Source of the DNA: BP-133 sp040756995
Lineage (GTDB): Bacteria; Actinomycetota; Acidimicrobiia; IMCC26256; BP-133
Direction of reading: 5' to 3'
NCBI GenBank assembly: GCA_040756995.1
Contig: JBFLYK010000002.1
Coordinates: 310,001 to 374,000, forward strand
DNA: 64,000 bases
Shown piece by piece: positions 27,239-36,721 of the stretch. Numbering within the stretch: the first letter of the stretch is position 1; each line of letters starts with the position of its first letter. Position numbers and translations under genes: made by a program. Below the pieces are notes generated by a model. The model was not told the DNA's origin, searched no databases, and worked only from the letters and a program-made list of their open reading frames with translations.

Positions 27239-28417
27239 CTACCCGTCGAAGTGGAGCGCTTCCCGGGCGTTCAACTCGACGATCCGGTGGACCTCCTCGT
27301 CGGGAACGCCTTTCAGCATCTCGGCCGCCCGCCGCCGGCTGTTCGGCCAGTTGGAATCGGAATGCGGGAAGTCGCACTCCCAGGTGATGTTGGAGATTCC
27401 GACGCGGTGCCGTTCGGCGATGCCGACCTCGTCATCGATGAAGCAGACCAGGATATGGCGGTGATACAGCTCCGACGGCGGCGTGTCCCGGTCGATGTTC
27501 TGGTACCAGCGGTGACGGTTCCAGGTGTAGTCGCAGCGCTCCAGCAGGTACGGCACCCAGCCGATCCCCCCTTCGGAGAGCATCACCTTGAGGTTCGGGT
27601 GACGGTGGAAGACCGGCGAGAACAACAGGTCGGCGGTGGTGTCCATCGAGTTGGTGCCCATGAGGGCGATCATCACCGCCATCGGCGCGTCGCGGGCGGT
27701 GATGGGGGCCGTTCCCGACGACCCGAAGTGCATGGCCACCGGCAGGCCGGCGTCCTCGCAGGCGGAGAAGAACGGGTCCCAGTGGTCGGTGTGGAACGAC
27801 GGCAGCCCGAGCGGGACGGGATTCTCGGGGAAAGTGACGCACCTCGCTCCCTTTGCCGCCGTCCGCTCCACCTCGGCGACGCAGAGCTCGCGGTCCCACA
27901 TCGGCATGATCACCATGGGGATCAGGCGATCGGGAGCGGCGGCGCACCACTCGTCGAGCACGAAGTCGTTGTAGGCCTGCACGCAGAGCAGGCCGAGCTC
28001 CTTGTCGTCGCTCTCGTGGAAGACGGTGCCCGAGAAGCGGGGGAACGACGGGAAGCACAACGCCCCCCACACGCCATCGAGGTCCATGTCCTTGACGCGT
28101 TCCCTGGGGTCGTAGCACCCGGGAATCATGTCCTCGAAGCGGATCGGCTCTATCCCGTACTCGGTGACGTCCTTGCCGGCCACGGCGTTGAGGCCGATCT
28201 GGGGGTAGATCCGGCCTTCGTAGCTCCAGACCTGGGCGGGTTTGGCGGACGCTCCGATCGTCATGCCGGCGAAGCTGGTGCCGGCGCTGGAGGAGACCTC
28301 GATGATCCGCGGTCCGGCGTCGCGGTAGTGGGCCGGCAGCCGGTCCTGCCATACGTTCGGGTGCTCGACCAGGTGGTCGTCGACCGAGATGAGCTTCATC
28401 CAGTCCTGGAGCGGCAT
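27239..28417 (-). CDS. Amidohydrolase-2 family protein
   Basis: 392 residues from ATG 28417, preferred because AGGAGA lies 7 nt upstream; an upstream in-frame start at 28435 has none. It has SVDDHLVEHPNVW at the N-terminus (a D-x-H-like metal site), the barrel strand MHFGSSG with a metal histidine, MLSEGGIGWVPYL, and a final WECDFPHSDSNWP with the conserved aspartate. These features fit the ACMSD-like family, and it is a distant paralogue of the 23018 protein. It is convergent with the aldehyde dehydrogenase gene and divergent from transporter cluster 3. Confidence 0.88.
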   Translation of the reverse strand: MPLQDWMKLISVDDHLVEHPNVWQDRLPAHYRDAGPRIIEVSSSAGTSFAGMTIGASAKPAQVWSYEGRIYPQIGLNAVAGKDVTEYGIEPIRFEDMIPGCYDPRERVKDMDLDGVWGALCFPSFPRFSGTVFHESDDKELGLLCVQAYNDFVLDEWCAAAPDRLIPMVIMPMWDRELCVAEVERTAAKGARCVTFPENPVPLGLPSFHTDHWDPFFSACEDAGLPVAMHFGSSGTAPITARDAPMAVMIALMGTNSMDTTADLLFSPVFHRHPNLKVMLSEGGIGWVPYLLERCDYTWNRHRWYQNIDRDTPPSELYHRHILVCFIDDEVGIAERHRVGISNITWECDFPHSDSNWPNSRRRAAEMLKGVPDEEVHRIVELNAREALHFDG

Positions 28418-28477
28418 CGCAAATCTCCTGTTCAAGGGCCTACCGGCCGAGGTCGCCCCTGGATCGGAAGGCCGTTA

Positions 28478-28504
28478 TCGAATACCATACCGCAGAGCAT
28501 TCGG
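28478..28504 (+). promoter_or_regulatory. 27-bp motif in the divergent amidohydrolase / Liv cluster 3 promoter
   Basis: This copy has perfect outer arms CGAAT and ATTCG separated by 15 bp and matches 23 of 27 bases of the motif at 25700. It lies about 20 bp upstream of the binding-protein start and 60 bp upstream of the amidohydrolase start, where a shared regulator could act on both. Confidence 0.45.
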
Positions 28505-28522
28505 GTTGTTCAGGGGGGAGTG

Positions 28523-30061
28523 GTGGAGAACGGATCCGGGCGTCATCGCCGCCGGGCCCTGGTGGCCGGCGCACTGCTCGTGGCCGCCGCCGGCGGGTGC
28601 GGCACTCAACTCACCCATGAGCAGATCGTCGCCTACCACGAAGGCCACCGGGCCGAGGTCACCTCCCGAGCCGCGCCCGCCGCTCTGCCGGCCGCCCCCG
28701 GGGTGGAGAGCGCACCCTCGCCGGCTGATGCAGCGGCGGCGGCACCCGCCTATGGAGCCGAGACCCCGGCCGGCGGCGGCAACACGGCCGCCCCAGCCGG
28801 TTCTGTCGTTCCGCCGACGACGGCCGCCGGCCGGGCGACGGGGTCCCGTGCGCCGACGGCCACCGGCCGGCCCTCGACCGGAGCGGCGGCCGGCACCGGG
28901 CCGGCGGCGCCGGTGGGCGGCAAGCCCGGGGCCAAGGCACCGGCGAACCCGGCCACGCCGGCGCCGACGCAGCCCGGCGCACCGGCGCCGGCGCGGGGCG
29001 CCGAGGTCGTCCTCGGCAACATCGGCAGCTACAGCGGTGTCCTCGGCTCGATCTTCAAGGGCGGCCGGGAAACTCTCCAGGCGTGGGCGCAGACGGTCAA
29101 CGGCCGGGGTGGGCTCGCCGGCCACCCGGTCCGCTTCACGTTCGCCGACGACGCCGGGGATCCCGCCCGGGCCCTGTCAATCGCCCGCGACATGGTCGAG
29201 CGGCAGCGGGCCATCGCCATCGTCGGCGGCCTGATGCCCACCTCGCTGCCCGGGATCCGCAAATACCTGGAGGAGAAGTCGGTCCCGCTCATCGGCGGAG
29301 ACAACACGCTGTCCGACTGGTACGAGAGCCCGGTCATCTTCCCCGAGGGCACGACGGTGAACTACGTCGGCAAGGCCGGGTTCTCCCTCCTGCAGAAGGC
29401 CGGGGAGTCGAAGCAGGCGGTGTTCTTCTGCGGCGAATCGCCGAGCTGCGCCGCTCTCACCCACCAGGCGCCCGCCGGCGTGGAGCTCGTGTACAAAGCC
29501 CAGATCTCGCTGGCCCAGGTGGACTTCACCGGGGAATGCCTCCGGGCCAAGGAGGCCGGCGCCACCGGGTTGTATGTGGCGGCCGACGCCAACACCGTCC
29601 TGCGGGTCGCCCGGTCCTGCGCCCAGCAGAACTACAAGCCGCGCTACACCACGGCTTCAGTAGCCGTCGGCCCGCAACTGGCGACCGACCCGAACCTCGA
29701 CGGCCTGGTGGCGCCGGTCAACAACTTCCCCTGGTTCCTCACCGACGCCTCGCCGGCAACAGTCGAGTACGGGCAGGCTATGGCCACCTACGCCCGGGGT
29801 GTAGAGCTGTCGTCGGTGACCGCCGGGCAGTGGGCATCGGGCAAGCTCGTCGAACGGGCCGCCTCGGCCTTCGACGCCGACCCGGCCCCGGTCGAGTTAC
29901 TCGGGGCCCTCGGTGCGATCCGCAACGAAACGCTGGGCGGGCTCGCTCCGACGCTCAACTTCAATCCCGGCAAGGCCGCCGACCAGGTGCCGTGCTACTT
30001 CGTGGTGGCCATCCAGGGCGGCAAGTGGGCGGCGCCCAACGGGATGACGCCGGCGTGCTGA
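28523..30061 (+). CDS. Liv-type ABC transporter substrate-binding lipoprotein
   Basis: About 512 residues. The start is one of two adjacent GTG codons (28520 or 28523) just after AGGGGGG. The signal ends at a lipobox with Cys26 (AAAGGC). A Pro/Ala/Gly/Thr linker extends to about residue 155, then a Peripla_BP_6-like domain begins at EVVLGNIGSYSGVLG. The segment after the lipid cysteine (GTQLTHEQI) parallels the other two binding proteins. It heads cluster 3 and shares its promoter region with an amidohydrolase, hinting that the imported solute is an amidohydrolase-pathway substrate. Confidence 0.92.
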   Translation: MENGSGRHRRRALVAGALLVAAAGGCGTQLTHEQIVAYHEGHRAEVTSRAAPAALPAAPGVESAPSPADAAAAAPAYGAETPAGGGNTAAPAGSVVPPTTAAGRATGSRAPTATGRPSTGAAAGTGPAAPVGGKPGAKAPANPATPAPTQPGAPAPARGAEVVLGNIGSYSGVLGSIFKGGRETLQAWAQTVNGRGGLAGHPVRFTFADDAGDPARALSIARDMVERQRAIAIVGGLMPTSLPGIRKYLEEKSVPLIGGDNTLSDWYESPVIFPEGTTVNYVGKAGFSLLQKAGESKQAVFFCGESPSCAALTHQAPAGVELVYKAQISLAQVDFTGECLRAKEAGATGLYVAADANTVLRVARSCAQQNYKPRYTTASVAVGPQLATDPNLDGLVAPVNNFPWFLTDASPATVEYGQAMATYARGVELSSVTAGQWASGKLVERAASAFDADPAPVELLGALGAIRNETLGGLAPTLNFNPGKAADQVPCYFVVAIQGGKWAAPNGMTPAC

Positions 30062-30089
30062 GTGACGTCGACCTGAACCGGGAGGCGGT

Positions 30090-30458
30090 ATGGATCTGAA
30101 GCGCTGGTTGCGGAGCAACTGGGACCGGGCGGGGGCTTGGACGCTGACAGCCCTGGGCGTGGTGGTCCTGTACGTCGGTTGGGACCGCATCAGCGCCACC
30201 GGCTACCCCGCCGAGCAGTTGCCGTACCTCCTGTCGGCCGGCATTGGGGGTGCGCTCCTCGTCGCCTTCGGCGCCACGCTGCTCCTGTCGGCCGACCTGC
30301 GGGACGAGTGGCACAAGCTCGACCGGCTGGAGCGGACCTTCGAGCGGATCGAGTCCCGCCTGGCCGAGACCGGCCACCAACCGGCGATCCCGCCCCCGGC
30401 CGACGCCTCCGTCCCCGGCCGTCCCAACGGATCCCCGTCGCTGGCCGCCCGCCGGTGA
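30090..30458 (+). CDS. Small two-helix membrane protein of the Liv accessory module
   Basis: 122 residues, paralogue of the 96-residue protein at 10043. It has WLRSNWDR, a first helix, a Y-PAEQLPYLLSAGIGGALL second helix, and a DEWHKLDRLERTFERI coiled tail extended by a Pro/Ser-rich end. GGGAGG lies upstream of ATG 30090. It lies directly after the binding lipoprotein and overlaps the next gene. Function unknown; the tail suggests contact with cytoplasmic partners such as the ATPases. Confidence 0.78.
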   Translation: MDLKRWLRSNWDRAGAWTLTALGVVVLYVGWDRISATGYPAEQLPYLLSAGIGGALLVAFGATLLLSADLRDEWHKLDRLERTFERIESRLAETGHQPAIPPPADASVPGRPNGSPSLAARR

Positions 30459-30937
30459 CGCGAGGCTCGGCCGTGCTGGCCCGGTGGTCACCCTGGGCAC
30501 CGGCCGACACCGTCCGCTGGCTCGTGGCGGCCCTCGTCGGCCACGGCGCCTGGTTGACCGGGTGGTGGGGCGCGTCCCGGGAACCCGGCCTCGAGAACCA
30601 GTTCCCCTGGGCGGCTCTCTCGGTGGCCGGGTTCATCGTGGCGGTGACCGGTGACGTGAACTGGGTGCTGCGGGCCCGAGGGCGCATCGTCCGGCGGCGG
30701 TCGGCCCGCTGGCCGGAGGATTCCTGGGAGGCCGCGCTGGCCGGCGCCACCCCTCTAGCGACGCGGCGGGTCGTGGTGGCCGGGCCCGGGACCCGCCACT
30801 ACCACGGGCCGGACTGCCAGTTCGTAGCCGGCAAGGGCTGGCCCGAGATCAGCGTGGAGAGCGCCGAAGCGGACGGGCGCCGGCCGTGCGGCGCTTGTCT
30901 TCGGGCGACACCCCCGGACGCCGGAGACGGGCTGTGA
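30455..30937 (+). CDS. Membrane protein with C-terminal HxxxC/CxxC domain, Liv accessory module
   Basis: 160 residues from GTG 30455, which overlaps the previous stop. Two transmembrane helices (about 15-65) are followed by a basic stretch and a soluble C-terminus with YHGPDC and later RRPCGACL. This H-x3-C ... C-x2-C pattern resembles the zinc-type site in Ada-like small domains. It corresponds to the second half of the 10326 protein. The 3' end overlaps the permease GTG start. No named family recognised. Confidence 0.72.
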   Translation: MTRGSAVLARWSPWAPADTVRWLVAALVGHGAWLTGWWGASREPGLENQFPWAALSVAGFIVAVTGDVNWVLRARGRIVRRRSARWPEDSWEAALAGATPLATRRVVVAGPGTRHYHGPDCQFVAGKGWPEISVESAEADGRRPCGACLRATPPDAGDGL

Positions 30938-32850
30938 TCTCCGACCTCCTCCCCTCGGTCGTCACCGGGCTCGGCAGCGGCTCGATCTACGCGCTGGCGG
31001 CCATGGGGCTCGTCCTCACCTACAAGACGTCAGGTGTGTTCAACTTCGCCCACGGCGCCCAGGGAGCGCTCGGGGCATACATCATGTGGGACCTCTGGGC
31101 CCGGTTGGGTTGGCCGTGGCCGCTGGCAGCGGCCGTGGCCGTGCTGCTGGCCGGCGTGGTGGCCGGTTTCCTGATCGAACGCTTCGCCTTGCTGCTGGCC
31201 GACAAACCCCCGGCCAACCGGATCGTGGCCACCATCGGCCTGCTGGTCGTCATCCAGTCGGTGATCGTGCTGCGCTACGGCGCGGCCACCATCCCCATGC
31301 GGTACTTCCTGCCGACGAGGACGGTGGAGATCGGCGGCGTGAACATCCGCTACGAGCAGCTCGTCGTGTTCGCTCTGGCCGCCCTGGCCGCCGTGTGGCT
31401 CAACCGGTTCTTCCGCACCGCCAAGCTCGGGGTGGCGATGCAGGCCGTCGTCGACGACCCGGCATTGCTCGGCTTGCAGGGCGTCTCGCCGGTGCGGGTG
31501 CGCCGTCAGGCATGGATCATCGGGTCGTGCTTTGCCGCCGCCTCGGGCGCGCTGCTGGCTCCGAGCCTCGGCCTCGACCCGATCCTGCTCACCCTGCTGG
31601 TGGTCCAGGCATTCGGGGCGGCCGCTATCGGGCGGTTCAGCGGGCTGGCGCTGACCTACGCCGGAGGCCTCATCGTCGGCGTCGGCCAGGAGCTCGTCAA
31701 GTACACCGCCAGCCAGGACTTTTTCGTCGAGCGGGTCAACGGATTCATCCTCCAGCCGCTGCCGTCGACGTTCCCGTTCTTCGTCCTGTTCGTCGTGCTG
31801 CTGGTCACGCACCGGTCGAAACTCGTCGAGCGGGGCTCCCGGGTGGTGCGCCGAGAACGCCCGCCGGCTGCCTGGTCGCCGGTCGGTCGGGCCGCGGTGC
31901 TCGCCGCCGGGGCGGTCGGGCTGCTGCTCGTGCCCCAGTTCGTGTCGACCCGGCTGCCGGTGTACACGACGGCAGTCGCCTTCGTGGTGATCTTCGTCTC
32001 GCTCCACCTGCTGGTGCGGACGTCGGGGCAGGTCTCGTTGTGCCAGATGACCTTCGCCGCCATCGGGGCGGCGACCTACGCCCACGCCATGGACCACGGT
32101 GTGCCATATCCGGTGGCGGTGCTCCTGGCCGGCTTGGTCGCCGTGCCGGTCGGGGCGTTCATCGCCATTCCCGCCATCCGACTGCCAGGGGTCTTCCTGG
32201 CCATCGCCACGTTCGGATTCGGGATCCTCGTCGAGCGGATCTTCCTCCCGACGTCGTTCCTCTTCGGGGCCCGCCAGACGCTCGTCTCACCCCGGCCGAG
32301 CTTCGCCGAAGGCGACAAGGCCTACTACTACCTGGTGCTGGCGGTGGCCGTCGCCGGCTGCGCCCTGGCCGAAGCCGTACGTCGGGGCCGGCTCGGCCGG
32401 CTCCTCCAGGCGCTCGGCGATCAACCGGCGGCGCTGGCGGCCCATGGCGCCAGCACCAACGCCATCCGTACGTTCGCCTTCTGCCTCTCGGCCGCACTGG
32501 CCGGAGTGGGTGGGGCGCTGCTCGGCCCGGTGACCCGGTCGGCCACCGCCTTCTCCTTCAACTTCGGTGTCTCGCTCACCCTCCTGGCGGTGCTGTTCGT
32601 CGCCGGCCGGCGGGCGGTGCTGTCGGCGTTCGTGGCGGCCGCCGCCTACCAGGTCGTACCGAGCTACATCACCAGCGCCAACGCCCCGGTCTGGACCCAG
32701 ATCGCCTTCGGCGTGGCGGCCATCGCCGTCACCTGCGGGATCCCGGCGCTGATCCGCCGGGCGCTCATCAGCGGACCGCGGGCGCAAGCCCGGGAGGCCG
32801 CGCCGGTATCGCCCGCCCGGTCCCGCCTGGCCGAGGTAGTGGTCTCGTGA
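30934..32850 (+). CDS. Fused LivH-LivM branched-chain amino acid-type ABC permease
   Basis: 638 residues. The LivH part has LTYKTSGVFNFAHGAQGALG. The LivM part has LLVRTSGQVSLCQMTFAAIG and LPGVFLAIATFGFGILVE. GTG 30934 is the start (GTGA overlap with the preceding stop). About 16 hydrophobic segments are expected. Both neighbours overlap it. It is a paralogue of 11170. Confidence 0.93.
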   Translation: MISDLLPSVVTGLGSGSIYALAAMGLVLTYKTSGVFNFAHGAQGALGAYIMWDLWARLGWPWPLAAAVAVLLAGVVAGFLIERFALLLADKPPANRIVATIGLLVVIQSVIVLRYGAATIPMRYFLPTRTVEIGGVNIRYEQLVVFALAALAAVWLNRFFRTAKLGVAMQAVVDDPALLGLQGVSPVRVRRQAWIIGSCFAAASGALLAPSLGLDPILLTLLVVQAFGAAAIGRFSGLALTYAGGLIVGVGQELVKYTASQDFFVERVNGFILQPLPSTFPFFVLFVVLLVTHRSKLVERGSRVVRRERPPAAWSPVGRAAVLAAGAVGLLLVPQFVSTRLPVYTTAVAFVVIFVSLHLLVRTSGQVSLCQMTFAAIGAATYAHAMDHGVPYPVAVLLAGLVAVPVGAFIAIPAIRLPGVFLAIATFGFGILVERIFLPTSFLFGARQTLVSPRPSFAEGDKAYYYLVLAVAVAGCALAEAVRRGRLGRLLQALGDQPAALAAHGASTNAIRTFAFCLSAALAGVGGALLGPVTRSATAFSFNFGVSLTLLAVLFVAGRRAVLSAFVAAAAYQVVPSYITSANAPVWTQIAFGVAAIAVTCGIPALIRRALISGPRAQAREAAPVSPARSRLAEVVVS

Positions 32851-33653
32851 CCCCGGCCACGGCGCGGCGGAGCGGCGCCCGTCCCGATCTGGAACTGACC
32901 GGCGTGTCCGTCCGCTTCGGGGGGCTGCAGGCCGTGTCGGACCTGTCGTTGCGGGCCGCACCCGGTCGCATCACCGGCCTCATCGGGCCGAACGGTGCGG
33001 GGAAAACGACCACGTTCAACGCCGCCACCGGGACGGTCGAGTACACCGGGTCTGTCCGGCTCGGCGACGACGTGCTCGACCGGTGGTCGCCGGCGGCCCG
33101 GGCGCAGCTGGGTCTCGGCCGGACGTTCCAGCGGATCGCGCTCTTCGACACCATGTCCGTCCTCGACAACGTCGCGCTCGGGCCGGAGATGCTCGACGCC
33201 GGCCGCCGGGTCTGGCGCCACGCCGCCGGCCTCCGGCGGGAACGGCGTGCGGAGCTCGCGGCGGCGGAACAGGCCCTCGACCGGTGCGGGATCAGCGGGC
33301 TGGCCGACCGGCCCGCCGCCGACCTGTCGACCGGCAACCGGCGACTCGTCGAGCTGGCCCGGGCCATCGCCTCGCCGTTCCGGTTCCTCCTGCTCGACGA
33401 ACCGTCGTCGGGGCTCGACGCCGCCGAGACTGAACGCTTCGCCGGGCTGCTGGAGGCCATCGTCGACGAGCGGGGAATCGGCCTGCTCCTGGTGGAGCAC
33501 GACATGGCGCTCGTGCGGGCGGTCTGCTCCTACATCTATGTCCTTGACTTCGGGGCGCTCGTCTTCTCGGGCGAGACGGCCGATGTGCTCTCCAGCGATG
33601 TCGTGAAAGCCGCCTACCTCGGCCGCGACGCGCTGGCCGGCGAGGTCGCCTGA
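32847..33653 (+). CDS. livG: Liv-type ABC transporter ATPase, LivG-like
   Basis: 268 residues from GTG 32847. Walker A GPNGAGKTT, the LivG-type insert with RTFQRIALFDTMSVLDNVAL, signature LSTGNRRLVELARA (Asn in place of Gln) and Walker B LLLDEPSSGLD are all present. It resembles the cluster 1 LivG closely, including the DFGALVFSGE ending. It could also serve cluster 2, which lacks a LivG. Confidence 0.93.
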   Translation: MTPATARRSGARPDLELTGVSVRFGGLQAVSDLSLRAAPGRITGLIGPNGAGKTTTFNAATGTVEYTGSVRLGDDVLDRWSPAARAQLGLGRTFQRIALFDTMSVLDNVALGPEMLDAGRRVWRHAAGLRRERRAELAAAEQALDRCGISGLADRPAADLSTGNRRLVELARAIASPFRFLLLDEPSSGLDAAETERFAGLLEAIVDERGIGLLLVEHDMALVRAVCSYIYVLDFGALVFSGETADVLSSDVVKAAYLGRDALAGEVA

Positions 33654-33654
33654 G

Positions 33655-34347
33655 ATGCTGGCCCTGCGGTCCGTCGACGCCGCCTACGACGGCCACGCCG
33701 TGCTGCGCGACGTCACGATGACCGTCCCCGACTCGGCCGTGGTCGCGCTCCTCGGCCCCAATGGCGCAGGGAAGACGACGCTGCTGCGGGTGGCGTCCGG
33801 GCTGCTCGAACCGACCGCCGGCACCGTGGTGCTCGACGGCGCCGACATCACCACCGCTCCGGCCGACGAGCGCGTCCGGCGGGGTTTGTGCCACGTTCCC
33901 GAAGGTCGGGGAATCTTCCCCGCCCTCTCCGTCCGCGACAACCTGCGACTCCAGGCGCCCAGCGACCTCGACGCCACCGGGCTGGAGTCCGTGGGCGGGG
34001 TATTCCCCCGGCTGGCCCAGCGGCTCGACCAGACGGCGGGGACGATGTCGGGTGGCGAGCAGCAGATGCTGGCCCTGGCCCACGCCTACCTCGCCGCCCC
34101 GCGGGTCGTGCTCCTCGACGAAGTCTCGATGGGCCTCGCTCCGCTCATCGTCGATGAGATCTTCGACTATCTCTCCGATCTTGCCCGGCGGGGCGTGGCC
34201 TTGCTGATCGTCGAGCAGTACGTCGCCCGGGCACTGGCGCTGGCCGACTTCGTCTACGTCCTGCGGAAGGGCATCATCGAATTCGCCGGCGAACCCGTTG
34301 AATTGGGCCGCGACACGATCCTCGCCTCGTACCTGGGGGACCGCTGA
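33655..34347 (+). CDS. livF: Liv-type ABC transporter ATPase, LivF-like
   Basis: 230 residues. Walker A GPNGAGKTT, VPEGRGIFPALSV, signature MSGGEQQMLALAHA and Walker B LLDEVSMGLAP. The ATG follows the LivG stop by one base, and its own stop overlaps the next ATG (TGATG). It partners LivG 32847 under the 30934 permease. Confidence 0.93.
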   Translation: MLALRSVDAAYDGHAVLRDVTMTVPDSAVVALLGPNGAGKTTLLRVASGLLEPTAGTVVLDGADITTAPADERVRRGLCHVPEGRGIFPALSVRDNLRLQAPSDLDATGLESVGGVFPRLAQRLDQTAGTMSGGEQQMLALAHAYLAAPRVVLLDEVSMGLAPLIVDEIFDYLSDLARRGVALLIVEQYVARALALADFVYVLRKGIIEFAGEPVELGRDTILASYLGDR

Positions 34348-35690
34348 TGCCACACCACCTTCTGCGCTGGGCGGCCGGCTTCGCCGTCGTGCTGGCCGGG
34401 GCACTGGCCGTGCCGCCGGGCGGTGGCGCCCAAGTGGGCTCACCGCTGCTCGCCCGCTTCGACCTGTCGGCCCGGGCCGACGCCGTCGGGCTTGAGACCG
34501 ACGCCACCGGTCTTCCGATCATCCCCGAAGGCAAGGCGGCCTTCCTCACCCCCGCCTCGGCCCAGGCCCGGCTCTCGTCGTTCGGGTCGTTCGGTGACTC
34601 CTCAGCCTTCGCCTCCGCTCCCTACCCCGGCGAATTCCTGGTGAGCCTGCCCAACACCGCCAACGGCCTCGGCGCCGGGACCCTCCCGCCGTTCCCGAGC
34701 TACCCCTTCTACGTGAGCGCCGACCCCAGCCGGCCGGAACGGACCGAGTCGTTCGGGCCCTACAGCATTTCGGCCCGGAGCGAGAACGCCGGAGCCGAGG
34801 CCGTCGCCCGCCTGGGCCTGTCCACGACGCCGCCGCAGATCGCCTCGATCACGAGCCGGGCGGCCGTCCGCCAGGATCCGGGGTCCGAGAAGCTCACATC
34901 GGTCGCCGTCAGCGAGATCGCGCCGTTCGGCATCGGCGAACTTGTCCGCATCGGCGACATCCGCAGCACCGCCACCCTGACGTTCGACCCGGCCGCGCCC
35001 GACGCCAAGGTGGCCAAGACGACAACCTTCTCAATCGGCACCATCACCGTCGCCGGCACTGAGGTCGGGATCACGCGAGCCGGCCTGACCATGGCCGGGA
35101 AGCCGGTCGTCCCCGTCGATGCATCGGCGCTCGAACGCCAGCTGGCCGACGCGGGAATCACCATCGAGTACCTGCCGGGCTCGGAGACCGACACGTCGAT
35201 CACGTCCGCCGCCTTGCAGATCACGCTGCGGGGCAACTACCCGATCACCCGGGACACCACGGTGCGGCTCGTGGTCGGGCAGGTGTCGGCCACCGCCGCC
35301 CCTGTTCGGGCCGAGCCGTTGACGGGGGCCTTGCCGGAGCTGCCGTCGACCACCGACGAGGCCAGCCTGCTGGGTGCGGAACCCGTGGGCGCCGGGTCCG
35401 GGGCGGCGATACCGGGCAGTGACCTCGGCTTCAGTGAAAGGGACGACGGCGGATTCGGCTCGACGGCGGGAACGGCGTCAGGAAGCGGTGTCGCTGCACC
35501 GGTGCTCACGACCCCGGTTCCGCCGTCTTCGGTCCCGGCGCAAGGCGTGCTCTTGCCCGGCGCGCCGGCCACCCGCCGGATCCCGCCGCTCACCGACCCC
35601 GCGCCGGCCTACGCCCTCGTAGCGGTGGCGCTCGTCGCGGCGGTGCTCGGAAGCCGGTTCACCGCTGTGATGTCGGCCCGCTCCCGGTGA
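34347..35690 (+). CDS. Secreted protein with C-terminal membrane anchor, transporter-associated (unknown function)
   Basis: 447 residues, paralogue of the 8709 protein. A signal peptide (about 8-28) precedes a beta-rich domain with features mirrored in the paralogue: a FGSFGDSSAFASAPYPGEF-type segment, PSYPFYVSADPSRPE and an IGDIRSTAT region. A Ser/Pro/Gly-rich linker then leads to a single C-terminal transmembrane helix (YALVAVALVAAVLGS) and a short basic tail. No sortase motif. It ends the cluster 3 operon whereas its paralogue begins cluster 2. The role is unknown; an extracytoplasmic partner of the binding protein is an inference. Confidence 0.8.
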   Translation: MPHHLLRWAAGFAVVLAGALAVPPGGGAQVGSPLLARFDLSARADAVGLETDATGLPIIPEGKAAFLTPASAQARLSSFGSFGDSSAFASAPYPGEFLVSLPNTANGLGAGTLPPFPSYPFYVSADPSRPERTESFGPYSISARSENAGAEAVARLGLSTTPPQIASITSRAAVRQDPGSEKLTSVAVSEIAPFGIGELVRIGDIRSTATLTFDPAAPDAKVAKTTTFSIGTITVAGTEVGITRAGLTMAGKPVVPVDASALERQLADAGITIEYLPGSETDTSITSAALQITLRGNYPITRDTTVRLVVGQVSATAAPVRAEPLTGALPELPSTTDEASLLGAEPVGAGSGAAIPGSDLGFSERDDGGFGSTAGTASGSGVAAPVLTTPVPPSSVPAQGVLLPGAPATRRIPPLTDPAPAYALVAVALVAAVLGSRFTAVMSARSR

Positions 35691-35700
35691 GGGCTGACCG

Positions 35701-36708
35701 GTGCTGAACCTCAACATGCGACCGACTGGCTGGTTCCAGATCGGCTGGAGCGCCGAACTCCAGCCGGGGGGTGTGAAGCCATTGCGGTATTTCGGCCACG
35801 ACCTCGTTGCCTTCCGGACCGAGGCCGGCGAACTGGCCGTTCTCGACGCCCACTGCCGCCATCTCGGCGCGCACCTCGGCTACGAGAGCCGCGTGCGGGC
35901 CGAATGCGTCGTCTGCCCCTACCACGGCTGGGAATGGCGCACCAACGGCACCAACGCCCGCATTCCCTACCAGGAACAGCCGTCCCGGGCCCGGCTCCGG
36001 CGGTGGGAAACCGTCGAACGTCACGGCCTCATCTTCCTCTGGCACGACCCCGCCGGCGGCGAGCCGCGTCCCGGCTGGGAACTGCCTGACCTGTTCGTCG
36101 ACTTCCCCACCCTCCTGTCGAAGGAGAGCGACTACCACCCGTGTCATCCCAACGCCGTCGTCGACCGACCCGGTGAACCGGTGCACCCCCAACTCATCCA
36201 GGAGAACGCGGCCGACACGATGCACTTCCGGTTCACCCACGGCGCACCGGAGGACCCGCGGCTCATCGACTTCGAGGCCAAAGGGGCTCGGTGGCAGTCG
36301 AGCATGGGGTTCGTCTCCCCGAAGACCGGCGACATCGCCCTGCGGCTTTACAACCTCAATGCCGGTGTCGGACTGTCCTACGCCGTCTTCGATGGGTTCC
36401 GCGCCCACTACCGGCTGATCCTCAGCGCCACTCCCGTCGACGAGGAGACGTCCCACCTGCGGGTGAGCTACTTCCTGCCCCGGGACCCGGCATCACCCGA
36501 CGCCCTGACCGACGCCCAGTGCGCCTTCGCCGCCGAGACGGCCGAGCTCTACGAGCAGGACGCCCGCATCTGGCGGCACCAGGTCTTCGTGCAGAAGGCC
36601 GTCTTCGCCCGCCAGGACGTCGCCGCCTATACGGCGCTGCGGCACTGGTGCGCCCAGTTCTACGAGCTGCCAGCAGGCGCGTCGCCGACACCGGTCATGA
36701 CCGAGTGA
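35701..36708 (+). CDS. Rieske non-haem iron oxygenase, KshA-like
   Basis: 335 residues from GTG 35701; ATG 35716 is an alternative. The Rieske 2Fe-2S ligands are Cys52, His54, Cys72 and His75 (CRH ... CPYH). The mononuclear iron site is in ENAADTMHFRFTH, giving His175 and His180 with the bridging Asp172. The layout fits oxygenases such as 3-ketosteroid 9-alpha-hydroxylase, which act on cyclic substrates with a separate reductase; no reductase is seen nearby. It starts 10 bp after transporter cluster 3, suggesting oxidation of the imported compound. Confidence 0.9.
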   Translation: MLNLNMRPTGWFQIGWSAELQPGGVKPLRYFGHDLVAFRTEAGELAVLDAHCRHLGAHLGYESRVRAECVVCPYHGWEWRTNGTNARIPYQEQPSRARLRRWETVERHGLIFLWHDPAGGEPRPGWELPDLFVDFPTLLSKESDYHPCHPNAVVDRPGEPVHPQLIQENAADTMHFRFTHGAPEDPRLIDFEAKGARWQSSMGFVSPKTGDIALRLYNLNAGVGLSYAVFDGFRAHYRLILSATPVDEETSHLRVSYFLPRDPASPDALTDAQCAFAAETAELYEQDARIWRHQVFVQKAVFARQDVAAYTALRHWCAQFYELPAGASPTPVMTE

Positions 36709-36721
36709 CGGCCCGACAGGT

